This document shows, piece by piece, positions 18,028 to 27,500 of a stretch of DNA of 64,000 bases. The notes under the pieces were generated by a model. It was not told the DNA's origin. It searched no databases and saw only the letters and a list, made by a program, of their open reading frames with translations. Positions within the stretch are counted from its first letter, which is position 1; every line of letters starts with the position of its first letter. Made by a program: the position numbers and the translations under genes. Source of the DNA: Nostoc carneum NIES-2107 (GTDB lineage: Bacteria > Cyanobacteriota > Cyanobacteriia > Cyanobacteriales > Nostocaceae). The stretch is from positions 62,001 to 126,000 of the forward strand of contig AP018182.1 of assembly GCA_002368155.1 (NCBI GenBank). Direction: 5' to 3'.

Positions 18028-19822
18028 TTGATACATTATCAAACTCCCCACAGATTATGAGTAGTTCAAAGTAAAAACCGAGTACACAAAAGATGGATAG
18101 GATACATTAAATTTGAAAAATACGGAGGAAATAAGAAATTAGTAATAAAAATTGATATGCCAGTTTGTTGGACTAGATTAAGTAAAATAACCCAATTAAT
18201 AGTTATTTAAAATTAGAATTAGCTATTACTGATGAATTCAATTATGTCATTAGTAATTGGCTTGGCAGTCGGGATAAACACTCATAAATTGTTGCAAAAA
18301 TGTCCTGATAAGGACAAGCACTACTAATTGCAATTAAAATTCTTCGTCTGCTAATAGTCATAACGGCTCCTAGCTTTAATAATTTTGTGCGTATAGTTCC
18401 AATCGTTGCATTTTTAAATTCCGTATTGACTAAACATTTCTCTCGCATGGTGTTCATTAAAATGTAAGCAATAGCTGCAAGCCATAAACGTAATTGATTT
18501 CCTTCAAATGTATGGGTACTTGTTCTATCACTTTTTAAATCTAATTTTTGTTCTTTTAGACAATTTTCTAAGTTGCCTCTCGGACAATATTTATGAGTAT
18601 AAAGCTGTCCTGGAGGAATTTTATGAACAGGGAGCGAAGTTACTACAAAGCGAGTATCGACTTCTTCACAGCTATAATTAACCTTGGCGACAACACGACG
18701 GCTACGGCTCCAACTGTCTAACGTTTGATAATCAAGTGAACAATACCAAACTGAATTATCAACACACATTGCAGCATCTTTTTTTAAATCCGGTGTTCCA
18801 GGAAATAAGCTTTCAAAAAACTCAACTACGGGTTCAATTTTTCTTGAGTATTCTTGGGATGCACGATACTTGATTGACTGAGATAGTTGAATTAGACGAT
18901 TATTTTCAGGCAGCCCAAACACATAATCAATTCCAGTTTCGGATTCACACCATGCCATAATATCTTCTCTGGAATAAGCGCTATCTCCGCGAATAGTAAT
19001 TTTCACATTTTCCCATCGCGAACGTATTATTTTTATGACTCGTTGTAATTCTTCTAACCCCCATGCTGCTGGGTCTAAATTGGATGCACGAAGTTTTGCC
19101 GCAAGTAAGTGTTTACCACAGAAAATATAAAGTGGGGCATAACAATATCCCTTATAGTAAGGGTTGAAAAATGTTTCTTCCTGATTACCATGTATTAAAT
19201 TATCCGTAACATCTAAATCTACAATTATCTGCCGTGGTGGCTTTTTAAAAGATTCAAAAAATAGCTCAACTAACAACGTTTCTATCGCTTCGGAATCATA
19301 TTCAATACGGTGATACCGACTATTTTCTCTTGAAGGTACATCTTCTGGGCAATGTTCGAGACGATTTAAGGTACTTTTCCCTGCTAAAGTCATTAATTCT
19401 TGTTCTGAGTTAATTACTTTTCCAACTGCGAGCGCAAATATTGGGTCATGACGAAGGGTTTCATGGTCATTTATATCTTCATAGCCCATGATTAAGCCAT
19501 ATATTCTTTGTGCAACTAAACTATGAACTGGATATAAAATTTTATTTGGGTCTCGGTAGTCTTTGAAACATGCTGCGAATCGTGATGTTATTTCTCTTTT
19601 TTTGTCTAATTCCGCAATTAATATTAATCCTGCATCCGATGTTACAGGCTCACCCTTGAAATTAACTATAACTGAGGATGACTGTACCTGTCCGAAAATG
19701 AACTGCTCCGGGATACAATGATTTTTATTTGGGGTCATACTTTAAACTGCTGAGATTCTTTTGCAATATACATTTTGGCAGTTTTTGACCCCTCTTTTCT
19801 AAAGTCTTGTGAGAAATCCAGG
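17968..19822 (-). mobile_element. IS1380-family insertion sequence (1855 bp) inside the TPR-CHAT gene
   Basis: The ends are CCCGGATTTCTCAC on the left and, read inward from the right, CCTGGATTTCTCAC: 13 of 14 bases match. They begin with CC, as in IS1380-type elements. AATT is duplicated on both sides. The single full-length gene is a transposase on the minus strand. Between 18028 and 18241 there is no intact gene; 18082-18210 reads as an in-frame coding-like stretch (RWIGYIKFEKYGG) with no start, perhaps a relic of a passenger gene. The flanking host sequence shows no decay, which suggests a recent insertion. Confidence 0.9.
18242..19738 (-). CDS. IS1380-family transposase (498 aa)
   Basis: DDE transposase that moves the surrounding element. 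Typical N-terminal blocks are GEPVTSDAGLILIAELD, YGLIMGYEDINDHETLRHDP and LAGKSTLNRLE. The acidic triad reads Asp in IIVDLDVTD, Asp in ITIRGDSAY and Glu in GNLENCLKEQKLDL, so the enzyme appears intact. The length is slightly above the family average. It lies in the opposite direction to the interrupted gene. Confidence 0.95.
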   Translation of the reverse strand: MTPNKNHCIPEQFIFGQVQSSSVIVNFKGEPVTSDAGLILIAELDKKREITSRFAACFKDYRDPNKILYPVHSLVAQRIYGLIMGYEDINDHETLRHDPIFALAVGKVINSEQELMTLAGKSTLNRLEHCPEDVPSRENSRYHRIEYDSEAIETLLVELFFESFKKPPRQIIVDLDVTDNLIHGNQEETFFNPYYKGYCYAPLYIFCGKHLLAAKLRASNLDPAAWGLEELQRVIKIIRSRWENVKITIRGDSAYSREDIMAWCESETGIDYVFGLPENNRLIQLSQSIKYRASQEYSRKIEPVVEFFESLFPGTPDLKKDAAMCVDNSVWYCSLDYQTLDSWSRSRRVVAKVNYSCEEVDTRFVVTSLPVHKIPPGQLYTHKYCPRGNLENCLKEQKLDLKSDRTSTHTFEGNQLRLWLAAIAYILMNTMREKCLVNTEFKNATIGTIRTKLLKLGAVMTISRRRILIAISSACPYQDIFATIYECLSRLPSQLLMT

Positions 19823-21686
19823 AATTACCTCTTATCGTTCAGGTTTAAAGATATTCACTCCCACAGCTTTTCCCGCAGATTGCCTAAAAGCAGGACAAAT
19901 GCTGGGAAACACTGCTTTTAACATTGGTGATTGGGCTGAAGCGATTAGGGGCTATAGTGTGGCAATTGAAGCTGTAGAAACCAGTCGCACTTGGGCAAGT
20001 TCAGAATCACGCCGTCAAGAAATCTTAGCTGATTCTCTCCATATTTATGAAAATATGGTGCAAGCTTGTATTAATAATAAACAACTGAATAAAGCTATTG
20101 AATATGTCGAACGTTCTCGCTCAAAACGACTCGTAGATTTAATGGCAAGTAATGACCTTTATTCAGATGGTGAAATTCCTGCTGAAATTCAACAGTATTT
20201 ACAAGATTTTGAAGCTATACAACGGCAAATTGATAATGAACTAAGACAGCGTAATAATAGCAATAACTTTGATGGTAGTAAACTCGGTAAAAGCCCACAG
20301 AACCGTGCTGCTATCGAAGCTCATAACAAAATAATTGCAGATTTGGAAGCTGACAAACAGCAAATTTGGGAACAAATGCGCCGTCTAGATCCTGTCCTGG
20401 CTGGTCAAATTCAAGTAAGCCCTATGAATTTATCATCCATACAGCAGTTAATTGACCTACCCACCACAGCTATTCTGAGCTTTTATACTGCCTCGAATGA
20501 CACTCATATCTTTATCATCCGGCAGAGTCAAATTACTTTGCACACTTGCACTAACTTGGGATTTGAGACTTTACAATCATCGATTTTAACTCACTGGTTA
20601 GGGCAATATCTTAATAATCAAGATAGTTGGAAAGAGCAATTTATTTTTTTAATAGCAGAACTAGCTGAAGTCTTAAAGTTAAATAATTTAATTGCACAAC
20701 ATCTGAAAAATATTGATGAATTGATTCTTATTCCTCATCTGGCATTACATCAAATTCCTTTTGCTGCTTTACCAATTGGAGAAAATCAATGTTTGGGGGA
20801 TAAATTTCTCATTCGTTATGTTCCTAGCTGCCAAATTCTAGAATTTTGTCACAACCGCCCCACAGTAAGTAGTCTTATGAATTACGGTATTGTTGAAGAT
20901 GCTACTGAAGATTTACCCTACGCTAGTTGGGAAGGAGAACAACTAGCAAATTTATATAATATTCCCAATCATCAACGTTTAAAAGGTAGTCAAGAAGCTA
21001 GTGTCAGCAACTATCGTCAACTGATACAAAAAGTCCAAGTAATTCATTCTAGTCATCACGCGCGCTCGCGGCTCGATAATCCTCTAGAATCCGCATTATT
21101 TTTAGGAGATGGCTGTATTACATTAAGTCAGTTATTAACTCCCAGTTGGCGCAATCCTCAGTTAGAAGATGTATTTCTATCTTGCTGTGAAACTGGTTTA
21201 AGTGTGACTGAAATAACTGACGATATTCTCACTTTTTCAACAGCTTTTCTTTGTGCTGGTGCTAAAAGTGTTATCAGTACACTCTGGGCAGTAAATGACT
21301 TGGCAACAGCACTCTTTTCAGTATTTTACTATCAATCCCGACATCAGGGAAACAAGCGACTGCAATCAATCAGACAAGCTCAATTTGAACTGCGTACCCT
21401 TACAGGTGAAACTCTTACCACAATTTACAAACCTAAGTTAAGTTCTTTTTTGACACAGAAACTCAAGGAAACTGACACGCTGCGTAAAAAAATTCAAAAA
21501 GAACGCGATAGTCATCCCCATAGTTCCCTATTATATGAACAATGCAATGAAGAATACAAAAAATACGACAAAATCGGAAAATTGATTTATCAAGCAAAAA
21601 AAGATTTAGAACTTTTTTGTCGAGAATCTAAACCTTTCTCTCATCCTTATTATTGGGCAGCTTTCACCTGTTCCGGGTTAAATTGA
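19809..21686 (+). CDS. CHAT protease part of the IS-split TPR-CHAT gene
   Basis: The 3' part of the gene begun at 14992. True gene sequence starts at ACC 19827; the GTG at 19809 is in the IS end. It opens with the last TPRs (ITSYRSGLKIFTPTAFP) and a linker, followed from residue about 220 by a CHAT domain, a caspase-like cysteine protease. Catalytic His416 lies in IHSSHHA and Cys460 in LSCCETG (fragment numbering); the LCAGAKSVISTLWAVND block follows. Both catalytic residues are present, so the protease was probably active before the insertion. Joining ATT (17965-17967) to ACC (19827) gives one uninterrupted frame. Whether this fragment is expressed from an IS promoter is unknown. Confidence 0.85.
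   Translation: MRNPGITSYRSGLKIFTPTAFPADCLKAGQMLGNTAFNIGDWAEAIRGYSVAIEAVETSRTWASSESRRQEILADSLHIYENMVQACINNKQLNKAIEYVERSRSKRLVDLMASNDLYSDGEIPAEIQQYLQDFEAIQRQIDNELRQRNNSNNFDGSKLGKSPQNRAAIEAHNKIIADLEADKQQIWEQMRRLDPVLAGQIQVSPMNLSSIQQLIDLPTTAILSFYTASNDTHIFIIRQSQITLHTCTNLGFETLQSSILTHWLGQYLNNQDSWKEQFIFLIAELAEVLKLNNLIAQHLKNIDELILIPHLALHQIPFAALPIGENQCLGDKFLIRYVPSCQILEFCHNRPTVSSLMNYGIVEDATEDLPYASWEGEQLANLYNIPNHQRLKGSQEASVSNYRQLIQKVQVIHSSHHARSRLDNPLESALFLGDGCITLSQLLTPSWRNPQLEDVFLSCCETGLSVTEITDDILTFSTAFLCAGAKSVISTLWAVNDLATALFSVFYYQSRHQGNKRLQSIRQAQFELRTLTGETLTTIYKPKLSSFLTQKLKETDTLRKKIQKERDSHPHSSLLYEQCNEEYKKYDKIGKLIYQAKKDLELFCRESKPFSHPYYWAAFTCSGLN
19823..19826. repeat. Right copy of IS target-site duplication (AATT)
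   Basis: AATT follows the right end of the IS and matches the copy at 17964-17967. Confidence 0.85.
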
Positions 21687-21746
21687 TAACTGCAATCTCT
21701 GAAGTATTCAGTCTAAATTCAGAAATTCTTAAAATTAATAAAAATT

Positions 21747-22271
21747 CTAACTTGCCGGATGATATAATCCCGTATCTTGATTAAATTCCCATCCTAACCC
21801 TGCTCTATCCTTGCCTTTGCACCATCCCACAAAAAGCGGTGGTGGCAGATTAATTCGCTGCTCGCGTATAGTTTCTACACTTACACCAAGTCTTGAAGCT
21901 AAACCTTCTTCCGTTAGCGGTTGGATTCGAGGAGTTTGCCCTTGATAATATGAATTATTGTTGTACGATTTATTCTGCCGTTTCGGTTGGTTGTTGAGAT
22001 AATTTTGAATTTTAATAATCGCCTCAGCAAATTGTTTCATTTGGGCTGTTATCTCTTCAGTTTTTTGTTCTAAAGAGTCCAGGCGTTTATCTTCATTACC
22101 AGCAATTGCATCAAGATCATCTAGAGAACCATCTAGGTATAGCTCAATAAAACGGGTGAGCGTCGCTGTTGCCGTCGTGCCTTTCGAGTTGCAACGGGCG
22201 ATAAACTGCTCCCACATCTTTTGGTCACAGTTGAAAGATGCTAGCTTCTTTGTTCTCCCTGTATTGCTCAT
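21747..22271 (-). CDS. Putative DNA-binding protein next to a recombinase (174 aa)
   Basis: The N-terminal 55 residues (KKLASFNCDQKMWEQFIARC, then TATLTRFIELYLDG) look like a ribbon-helix-helix DNA-binding domain. A coiled-coil segment (about 65-95) and an Asn/Gln/Tyr-rich linker follow. The C-terminal part (LTEEGLASRLGVSVETIREQR) resembles a helix-turn-helix. Three 11-bp repeats sit directly against its start codon in place of a ribosome-binding site, which suggests that it controls itself. Proteins of this build occur near integrases and on plasmids of cyanobacteria; a role in recombination control or replication is inferred. Confidence 0.6.
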   Translation of the reverse strand: MSNTGRTKKLASFNCDQKMWEQFIARCNSKGTTATATLTRFIELYLDGSLDDLDAIAGNEDKRLDSLEQKTEEITAQMKQFAEAIIKIQNYLNNQPKRQNKSYNNNSYYQGQTPRIQPLTEEGLASRLGVSVETIREQRINLPPPLFVGWCKGKDRAGLGWEFNQDTGLYHPAS

Positions 22272-22272
22272 A

Positions 22273-22302
22273 TCTAGGTAATGTCTAGGTATTATCTAGG
22301 TA
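22273..22302 (-). promoter_or_regulatory. Three 11-bp tandem repeats at the start of the 174-aa gene
   Basis: TCTAGGTA occurs at 22273-22280, 22284-22291 and 22295-22302, exactly 11 bp apart, so the three copies face the same side of the helix. The first begins 2 bp upstream of the start codon, leaving no Shine-Dalgarno sequence. TCCGCGGA, an 8-bp palindrome also present in the 23664-23677 site, follows at 22309-22316. This fits an operator array for a ribbon-helix-helix repressor; replication iterons are the alternative. Confidence 0.6.
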
Positions 22303-22316
22303 AAATTATCCGCGGA

Positions 22317-22461
22317 CAGGAACAACTGAGCGTGTTTCCATCTTGATAACTACCTTGACACTATCATGATGAGCGTATGAGTGCGATGGCCTAACCGCCC
22401 GGCGGAGGCGATGCCTTCTGGAGTGGCTTCCCCGTAGGGGTACATTTACGTTTTTTATTTT
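22317..22461. other. Intergenic region with a dispersed cyanobacterial repeat
   Basis: Between the recombinase and the 174-aa gene. It contains a repeat of the GGCGGAGGCGATGCC / GAGTGGCTTCCCCGTAGGGG kind (about 22403-22440) that also occurs in altered form in other places in the window. No gene seen. Confidence 0.45.
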
Positions 22462-23544
22462 TTACCGATGTTTGCTTTTTCTACGCAGTGCGTGAGAAGT
22501 CCCAACACGCCCGACGTGGTGAATGTATTTTGCAGTTGTCGCTGGGGAAGCATGGCCCAAATCGGCTTGCAAGTCAAAATCAGAAGCTCCATTTTTCTTA
22601 GCCAGCGTTGCGTGAGTGTGGCGGAGAAAGTGGGCGCTGAACTTAATTCCCGCACAAGCTGAAATTTCCTCCATCATCAGTCGCAACCCGCGATCGCTTA
22701 AAGGTTTACCCCTGTCCCGCCGACTGGGACTAGGAAACACCGGCTGCTCATTGCTGGCATCTCCACGGTAATCCAGTAGCACCGCACTAGTTTCCGGATC
22801 GAGACTAATGGTTCTAGTTTTATTTCGTTTCCCCGTCACAGTTAACAACAGACAATCTCCATCCTCCCGAAACTGCCGCCAAAATAACCCCGGCGTAATT
22901 ATGCGCTTACCATAATCAGAAGTTTGCCGGGCAATTTCTCCCGCCCTCACCCCACTGTAAAACATGAGAGTAAACAGCAACCAGTGCATCTTATTAGTGT
23001 TGTGTTGCAAGTCTACTGCCATCGCCGCTTTTTCCAACTTAGCAATCTCGCGTTCCGAGAGAATCCGCTCTGCGAGCTTATCGTCCCACTGGATGCTTAA
23101 GTCCTTGCCCAAGTCGATAGCAAAATAACCAATAGAAGCTCTAGTACCCCACTCCCACAAACTTTTAATCGCTGCCGTGTATTTAGCCGCAGTATTTTTA
23201 CTAATTCCATAAGTATTTTTCTTTCCCCGTACTGGCTTTTCATCCTTGAGCCAAGCCAGATAAGCGTGTAGATGGAATAAGGTTACCATCCTCAAATCAG
23301 ATATCCCAAACCGCGACTGCATATAATCGACAAGCTCATAACCAATTTGCCGATATGCCCGTCGCGTTTGGTCGCTTTTAATAGTGACAGAATGCACCCA
23401 TAGCTCAATTAGCTGTTGTGTCGAATTAATTTTCTGGCGGTTGGGAAAATAATAATCCACAAGCGCAACACGAGCTTCATCAAGCGGTAGAGTCACCACC
23501 TCCACAGCAAGTGATTCCACGCTTTTGACGGGTAAATTTTCCAT
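22462..23544 (-). CDS. Tyrosine recombinase (integrase)
   Basis: A site-specific recombinase of the phage-integrase family. The N-terminal half is a SAM-like core-binding domain (ELWVHSVTIKSDQTRRAYRQIGYEL). The catalytic set is complete: Arg in YSGVRAGEI, Lys in TGKRNKTR, HFLRHTHAT (His-x-x-Arg), His in LGHAS, and the nucleophile Tyr in TAKYIHH. The frame is open to a TTG at 23634; the ATG at 23544 (MENLPVKS) is preferred because the added residues are low in complexity and the TTG is poor. It points to past integration of at least part of this region; I found no attachment sites. Confidence 0.88.
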   Translation of the reverse strand: MENLPVKSVESLAVEVVTLPLDEARVALVDYYFPNRQKINSTQQLIELWVHSVTIKSDQTRRAYRQIGYELVDYMQSRFGISDLRMVTLFHLHAYLAWLKDEKPVRGKKNTYGISKNTAAKYTAAIKSLWEWGTRASIGYFAIDLGKDLSIQWDDKLAERILSEREIAKLEKAAMAVDLQHNTNKMHWLLFTLMFYSGVRAGEIARQTSDYGKRIITPGLFWRQFREDGDCLLLTVTGKRNKTRTISLDPETSAVLLDYRGDASNEQPVFPSPSRRDRGKPLSDRGLRLMMEEISACAGIKFSAHFLRHTHATLAKKNGASDFDLQADLGHASPATTAKYIHHVGRVGTSHALRRKSKHR

Positions 23545-23663
23545 AATAAAATTTCCCAACCCCCACTGATAATTATGATGCCGAGAACTGTAATTCCCGG
23601 TATCTTTATGATAGTTGTTTCCAAGACACCACAAAATTACTCATCGAAAATAATCTATATCGT

Positions 23664-23677
23664 ATATCCGCGGATAT
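23664..23677. promoter_or_regulatory. 14-bp perfect palindrome between recombinase and coiled-coil genes
   Basis: ATATCCGCGGATAT is fully palindromic. Its core TCCGCGGA recurs at 22309-22316 near the 174-aa gene, and a one-base variant (TATCCGCAGATA) lies at 23829-23840 within the first codons of the next gene. A shared operator for this gene cluster is likely. Confidence 0.5.
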
Positions 23678-23691
23678 CCCGTATGCGATGA

Positions 23692-23746
23692 TGGTAGTGA
23701 GAAGAGTAGGGGAAGTAGAGGTAGATGGGGAGGTAGGGGGAGTGAG
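23692..23746 (+). repeat. Purine-only tract with GGGGAG/GTAG repeats
   Basis: About 55 bases almost free of C, built from degenerate short units (GGGGAAG, GGGGAGG, GGGGGAG). It resembles the short tandem repeats of filamentous cyanobacteria. It lies in the divergent region upstream of both neighbouring genes. Confidence 0.5.
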
Positions 23747-23823
23747 TAAATATTAGAACTCGAAGCAAATGGTTAAAGAACTGGTTAGAAATCACTTCTC
23801 CACAACAAAAGCGCGAGGGACTG

Positions 23824-24318
23824 GTGGAATATCCGCAGATAAATATAAAACTTCTGTCTGAAGAAGACCGGGAGTTGGTGAAGCAGGCCAAGCAGCGTGC
23901 TGAGGAGTTGCGCCTCACTTTTAAGGAATTTGTACTGGATTGTATTAGAAACGCACTTGTGGAAGAGAGTCCCGATAGTGCAGATAGTGCAACTGCTGCC
24001 GAAATTGAAGCTTTGAAAGCTCAAATCGCCGCCCTGGAAGAGAAGGTGAATATTCCTTCTGCAACCAAAACAGAAGTGCATACCCTCCAGGAGCGGTTAA
24101 ATCAATTGCGGGTGGGGATTTCAAATGAAATTAAGAAAGATAGGGAGCAACTTGCTTCTTTAACGCTGGCGATCTCCCGACTGGAAAGCCAAATTGAACA
24201 GCTAATACCTTCCTTAAATCTTCAGGTGGATGGCGAAGGTAATGCCGACAGTGATAGCGACTGGATTTTTGGGGAAGACTCCGGTGGTTTGGGAGGAGAA
24301 GATGTTGGGGGTTTTTGA
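23824..24318 (+). CDS. Small coiled-coil protein, possibly ribbon-helix-helix (164 aa)
   Basis: GTG start at 23824, divergent from the recombinase. The first 55 residues (NIKLLSEEDRELVKQAKQRAEELRLTFKEFVLDCIRNAL) look like a ribbon-helix-helix DNA-binding unit. A long coiled coil follows (about 60-140), then an acidic Gly/Asp/Ser-rich tail (DSDSDWIFGEDSGG). The domain order is close to that of the 174-aa protein on the other side of the recombinase. Function unknown; regulation of the recombinase or a chromosome-like partition role are possible. Confidence 0.6.
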   Translation: MEYPQINIKLLSEEDRELVKQAKQRAEELRLTFKEFVLDCIRNALVEESPDSADSATAAEIEALKAQIAALEEKVNIPSATKTEVHTLQERLNQLRVGISNEIKKDREQLASLTLAISRLESQIEQLIPSLNLQVDGEGNADSDSDWIFGEDSGGLGGEDVGGF

Positions 24319-24408
24319 AACTGGCTTCGACAGTGGAATTGCTTCAGCAGGCAGGCAGTACAGTAAGTGAACAGTCTTCAGGAGAGGATAGCTCAATCTG
24401 AAGTTTCA

Positions 24409-24480
24409 TCATGGGAATAAGTATGGCAATAACTGGCTGAAAGTGCATAAATATTCCCATCTATTGAGGCTAACATCAAA
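24409..24480 (+). pseudogene. Decayed copy of the start of the following CHAT gene
   Basis: Bases 24409-24442 repeat the start region at 24489-24523 with changes: both read ATGGGnnTAAGTATGGC and then a TGG-codon context. Allowing one extra base after ATGGCA gives MANNWLKVHKY, which resembles MAQNWLRITHQDY of the real gene. Too short to be functional; it shows a local duplication. Confidence 0.5.
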
Positions 24481-24502
24481 ATAATCACTCATGGGGGTAA
24501 GT

Positions 24503-27500
24503 ATGGCGCAAAATTGGTTGCGGATTACTCATCAAGACTACAAAATCCAACTTTCTTGGCAACGGGGACTCTCAGCACCGCGTTCTGCACCCCCTGTAAC
24601 CTTTGAGCATCCCTTTGATGAGGAGACGCTTACCGATTTGCGCTGGTATCTAGAAAAGTTTTTACCCTTTCCTTACGGCATATTTCCTGATAAAGCGAAG
24701 AAAATCGAGCAGAAGTTCCAAGAATGGGGACAGAGGTTGTTTGAGTTAGTGTTTCCTCGCAGCACCAAAGCCTGGGATTTTTTCTGTGAAGCTACCAGAG
24801 AAGGGCTGGATAAGTGCGAAATTAATATTTCTTCTGATGAACCCACGGTGTTAAATTTGCCTTGGGAGTTACTATATTCTCCTGACTATCAATTTCTTGC
24901 ACCATCTTTGGCTGGGATGTATCGCAGTTTAAGCGGTCATGCAGTACGGGCAGAGGTTGGACAATTACCCCAAGATAAGTTAAATATTTTGCTGGTAATT
25001 GCACGTCCCTATGGTGAAAAAGATGTAGCTCTCAAAACTATTGCCCGTCCCCTGTTGGAGGCACTAAAACCGATTCAAAAGTATGTCAACCTCAAGGTTT
25101 TGCGTCCGCCTAGCTTTGAAGAATTTGAAAAAGAACTGAATGCCCACAAAGGTTTTTACCACATAGTGCATTTTGATGGGCATGGTAACTTTGACCCAGA
25201 TAGCACCGGATTTCAATATTCCTTTGGCAGTAAAGGACAGGGGGTGTTGGTATTTGAAAATATTGATGGTTCGCCGCAAATTATCACAGCGACCCAAATT
25301 GCTCAAAGTTTAAATGATTGTCGTGTACCAATTTTTGTTTTGAATGCCTGCAAATCTGCACAGGAGGGAGATGGTAGTTTTTCTTCGGTGGCGACACGCT
25401 TAGTGTCCTTGGGGGCGAAAGGTGTGGTAGCGATGTCTTATAACGTGCAGGTGGAAGCAGCGAAACATTTTATTGGGCGGTTTTATCAGCAATTGGTATT
25501 GGGAACCGATGTATCAACTGCGGTGGCAGCAGCGCGAAGACAGGTTATAAATCAACGCCTGCGTCCTAGTCCTAAAGGTGATTTCCCTTTGGCTGACTGG
25601 ATAGTTCCGGTGTTGTATCAGCAAGAAACCTGCACGCCGTTTGTGCCAACTAGTAATTCTACGGAAGATATTCTTGATATTGAGAACTTCCTAGAGGAGC
25701 CTGTCAGTAATTTGGTGGGGTTTCCAGAACAGGGGCGTTACGGCTTTATTGGGCGAGATTACGATATTTTACGGTTAGAGCGGGCATTTCGCCAAAATAA
25801 CATTGTCCTGTTGCAAGGTATGGGTGGGGTTGGTAAAACTGAGTTAACCGCAGGGTTTGCGCGGTGGCTGGAAGAAACCCAGGGGCGATGCTCTGAAAGA
25901 GCCGCTACGCGAACGCACTTATTCTTTATTTCCTTTGAGTCCGGTGCATCACTGAGTCGGGTTGTAAATGAAGTGGGAAGGGCAGTTTGGGGAGACAAAT
26001 TTTTCCAATATGCAGCAGAGCAACAACAACGAGCAGTATTAAAATATTTACAATCTCAGCCTTGTTTGTTGATTTGGGATAATTTTGAACCAGTGACGGG
26101 TTTTCCGGAGGGAAATGAGCCGTTGTTGAGTGCGGACGAGCGAGATGATTTAAAACACTTCCTCAAAGAATTGCGTGGTGGTCAAACTTGGGTGTTGATT
26201 ACCAGCTGTCGTGAAGAAACTTGGCTCGATTGTGGGTACAGTTTGGTAAATTTGCAGGGATTATCACCTGTCGATGCCCAGGAATTTGCAGCGAAAATTT
26301 TGCGATCACTGGATGTGGAGATAAAAAACCTGCCCGAAGAGTATTTAGATTTGTTGAAATTACTGGCGGGACATCCGTTGTCGTTGCGGGTGGTTTTGCC
26401 ACATCTGCGATCGCAGACACCAACGCAGGTAATTGAGGCTTTGCGTCAGGGGTTGAATAGTTTGGAAAAAAAAACTGAAGTCGGAAGGGATAAGTCGCTG
26501 ACAGCTTCGTTGGATTATTCGTTTAGCAAGTTGTCGAAGAAAGCGAGGAGACATTTACCTTTTTTGGGATTATTTTCTGAACGAGTTTATGAATATTGGC
26601 TTAGTATCTTTGTAGGAAAACCTGGTAGCGAAGTCGAACATGCATATAGAAATGTTTTTGGGCATAATAATGTAAAAGCATCTGATTGGCAACAGATTCT
26701 TGATGAAGCAACAGAGGTCGGGATATTAGAATATTTAGGATCAAAAGTTTATAAAATTCACCCTGCACTACCTTGGTATTTACGCCAAAAACTGAATGCT
26801 ATTGCTAATAATGTAAAAATTCAGGAACTTGAAAAATATTTACTCATGTTTTATGCAGCATTAGCAGAAAACTATGCAAATGAAATTATTTGCAATCCTG
26901 AAAGCACTAGTTTAATGTTGCGAATAGAAGAATCTAATTTTTTGCACATGCTATATCTTGCAGAGAAAAAGCAGGATTGGCATATTGTTCGGTTAATTTT
27001 AAGTATATTAGGAGAGGTATATAAAAGATGGGGTCGAAAACAAGAATTTAACTCATTGCGACAGAGAATACTTAATAAAATTGGTACAAAGCTCAAATAT
27101 GTCAAAGAAAAAGGTGAGACAGCCTTTGATTTATGGATGTATTTACAAAATAATATAGCTAATGAAGCTTCAGCTATTCATGATTACGAAAAAGCAAAGC
27201 TTATTTACCAACAAATTTTAGATGAACTTGTGTCATTAAATAGTGCATCAGTAAATGATGGTATTGCAACATTGAGTAATAATTTAGCTGGTATAGCAAT
27301 AAAACTGAGAGATTTTGATACGGCGAGTGTTAATTTACAAACAGCATTAAATATAAGAGAATCATCAGGAGATTTTCATAGGGCAGCTGGTATTTATCTA
27401 AACATAAGCGAACTAGCAAAAACACAAAGGCAATTTTCTAAAGCTATAGATTATTCTCAACGAGCTTTAAAGATATATGAGGACGTGAAGGATTTATATA

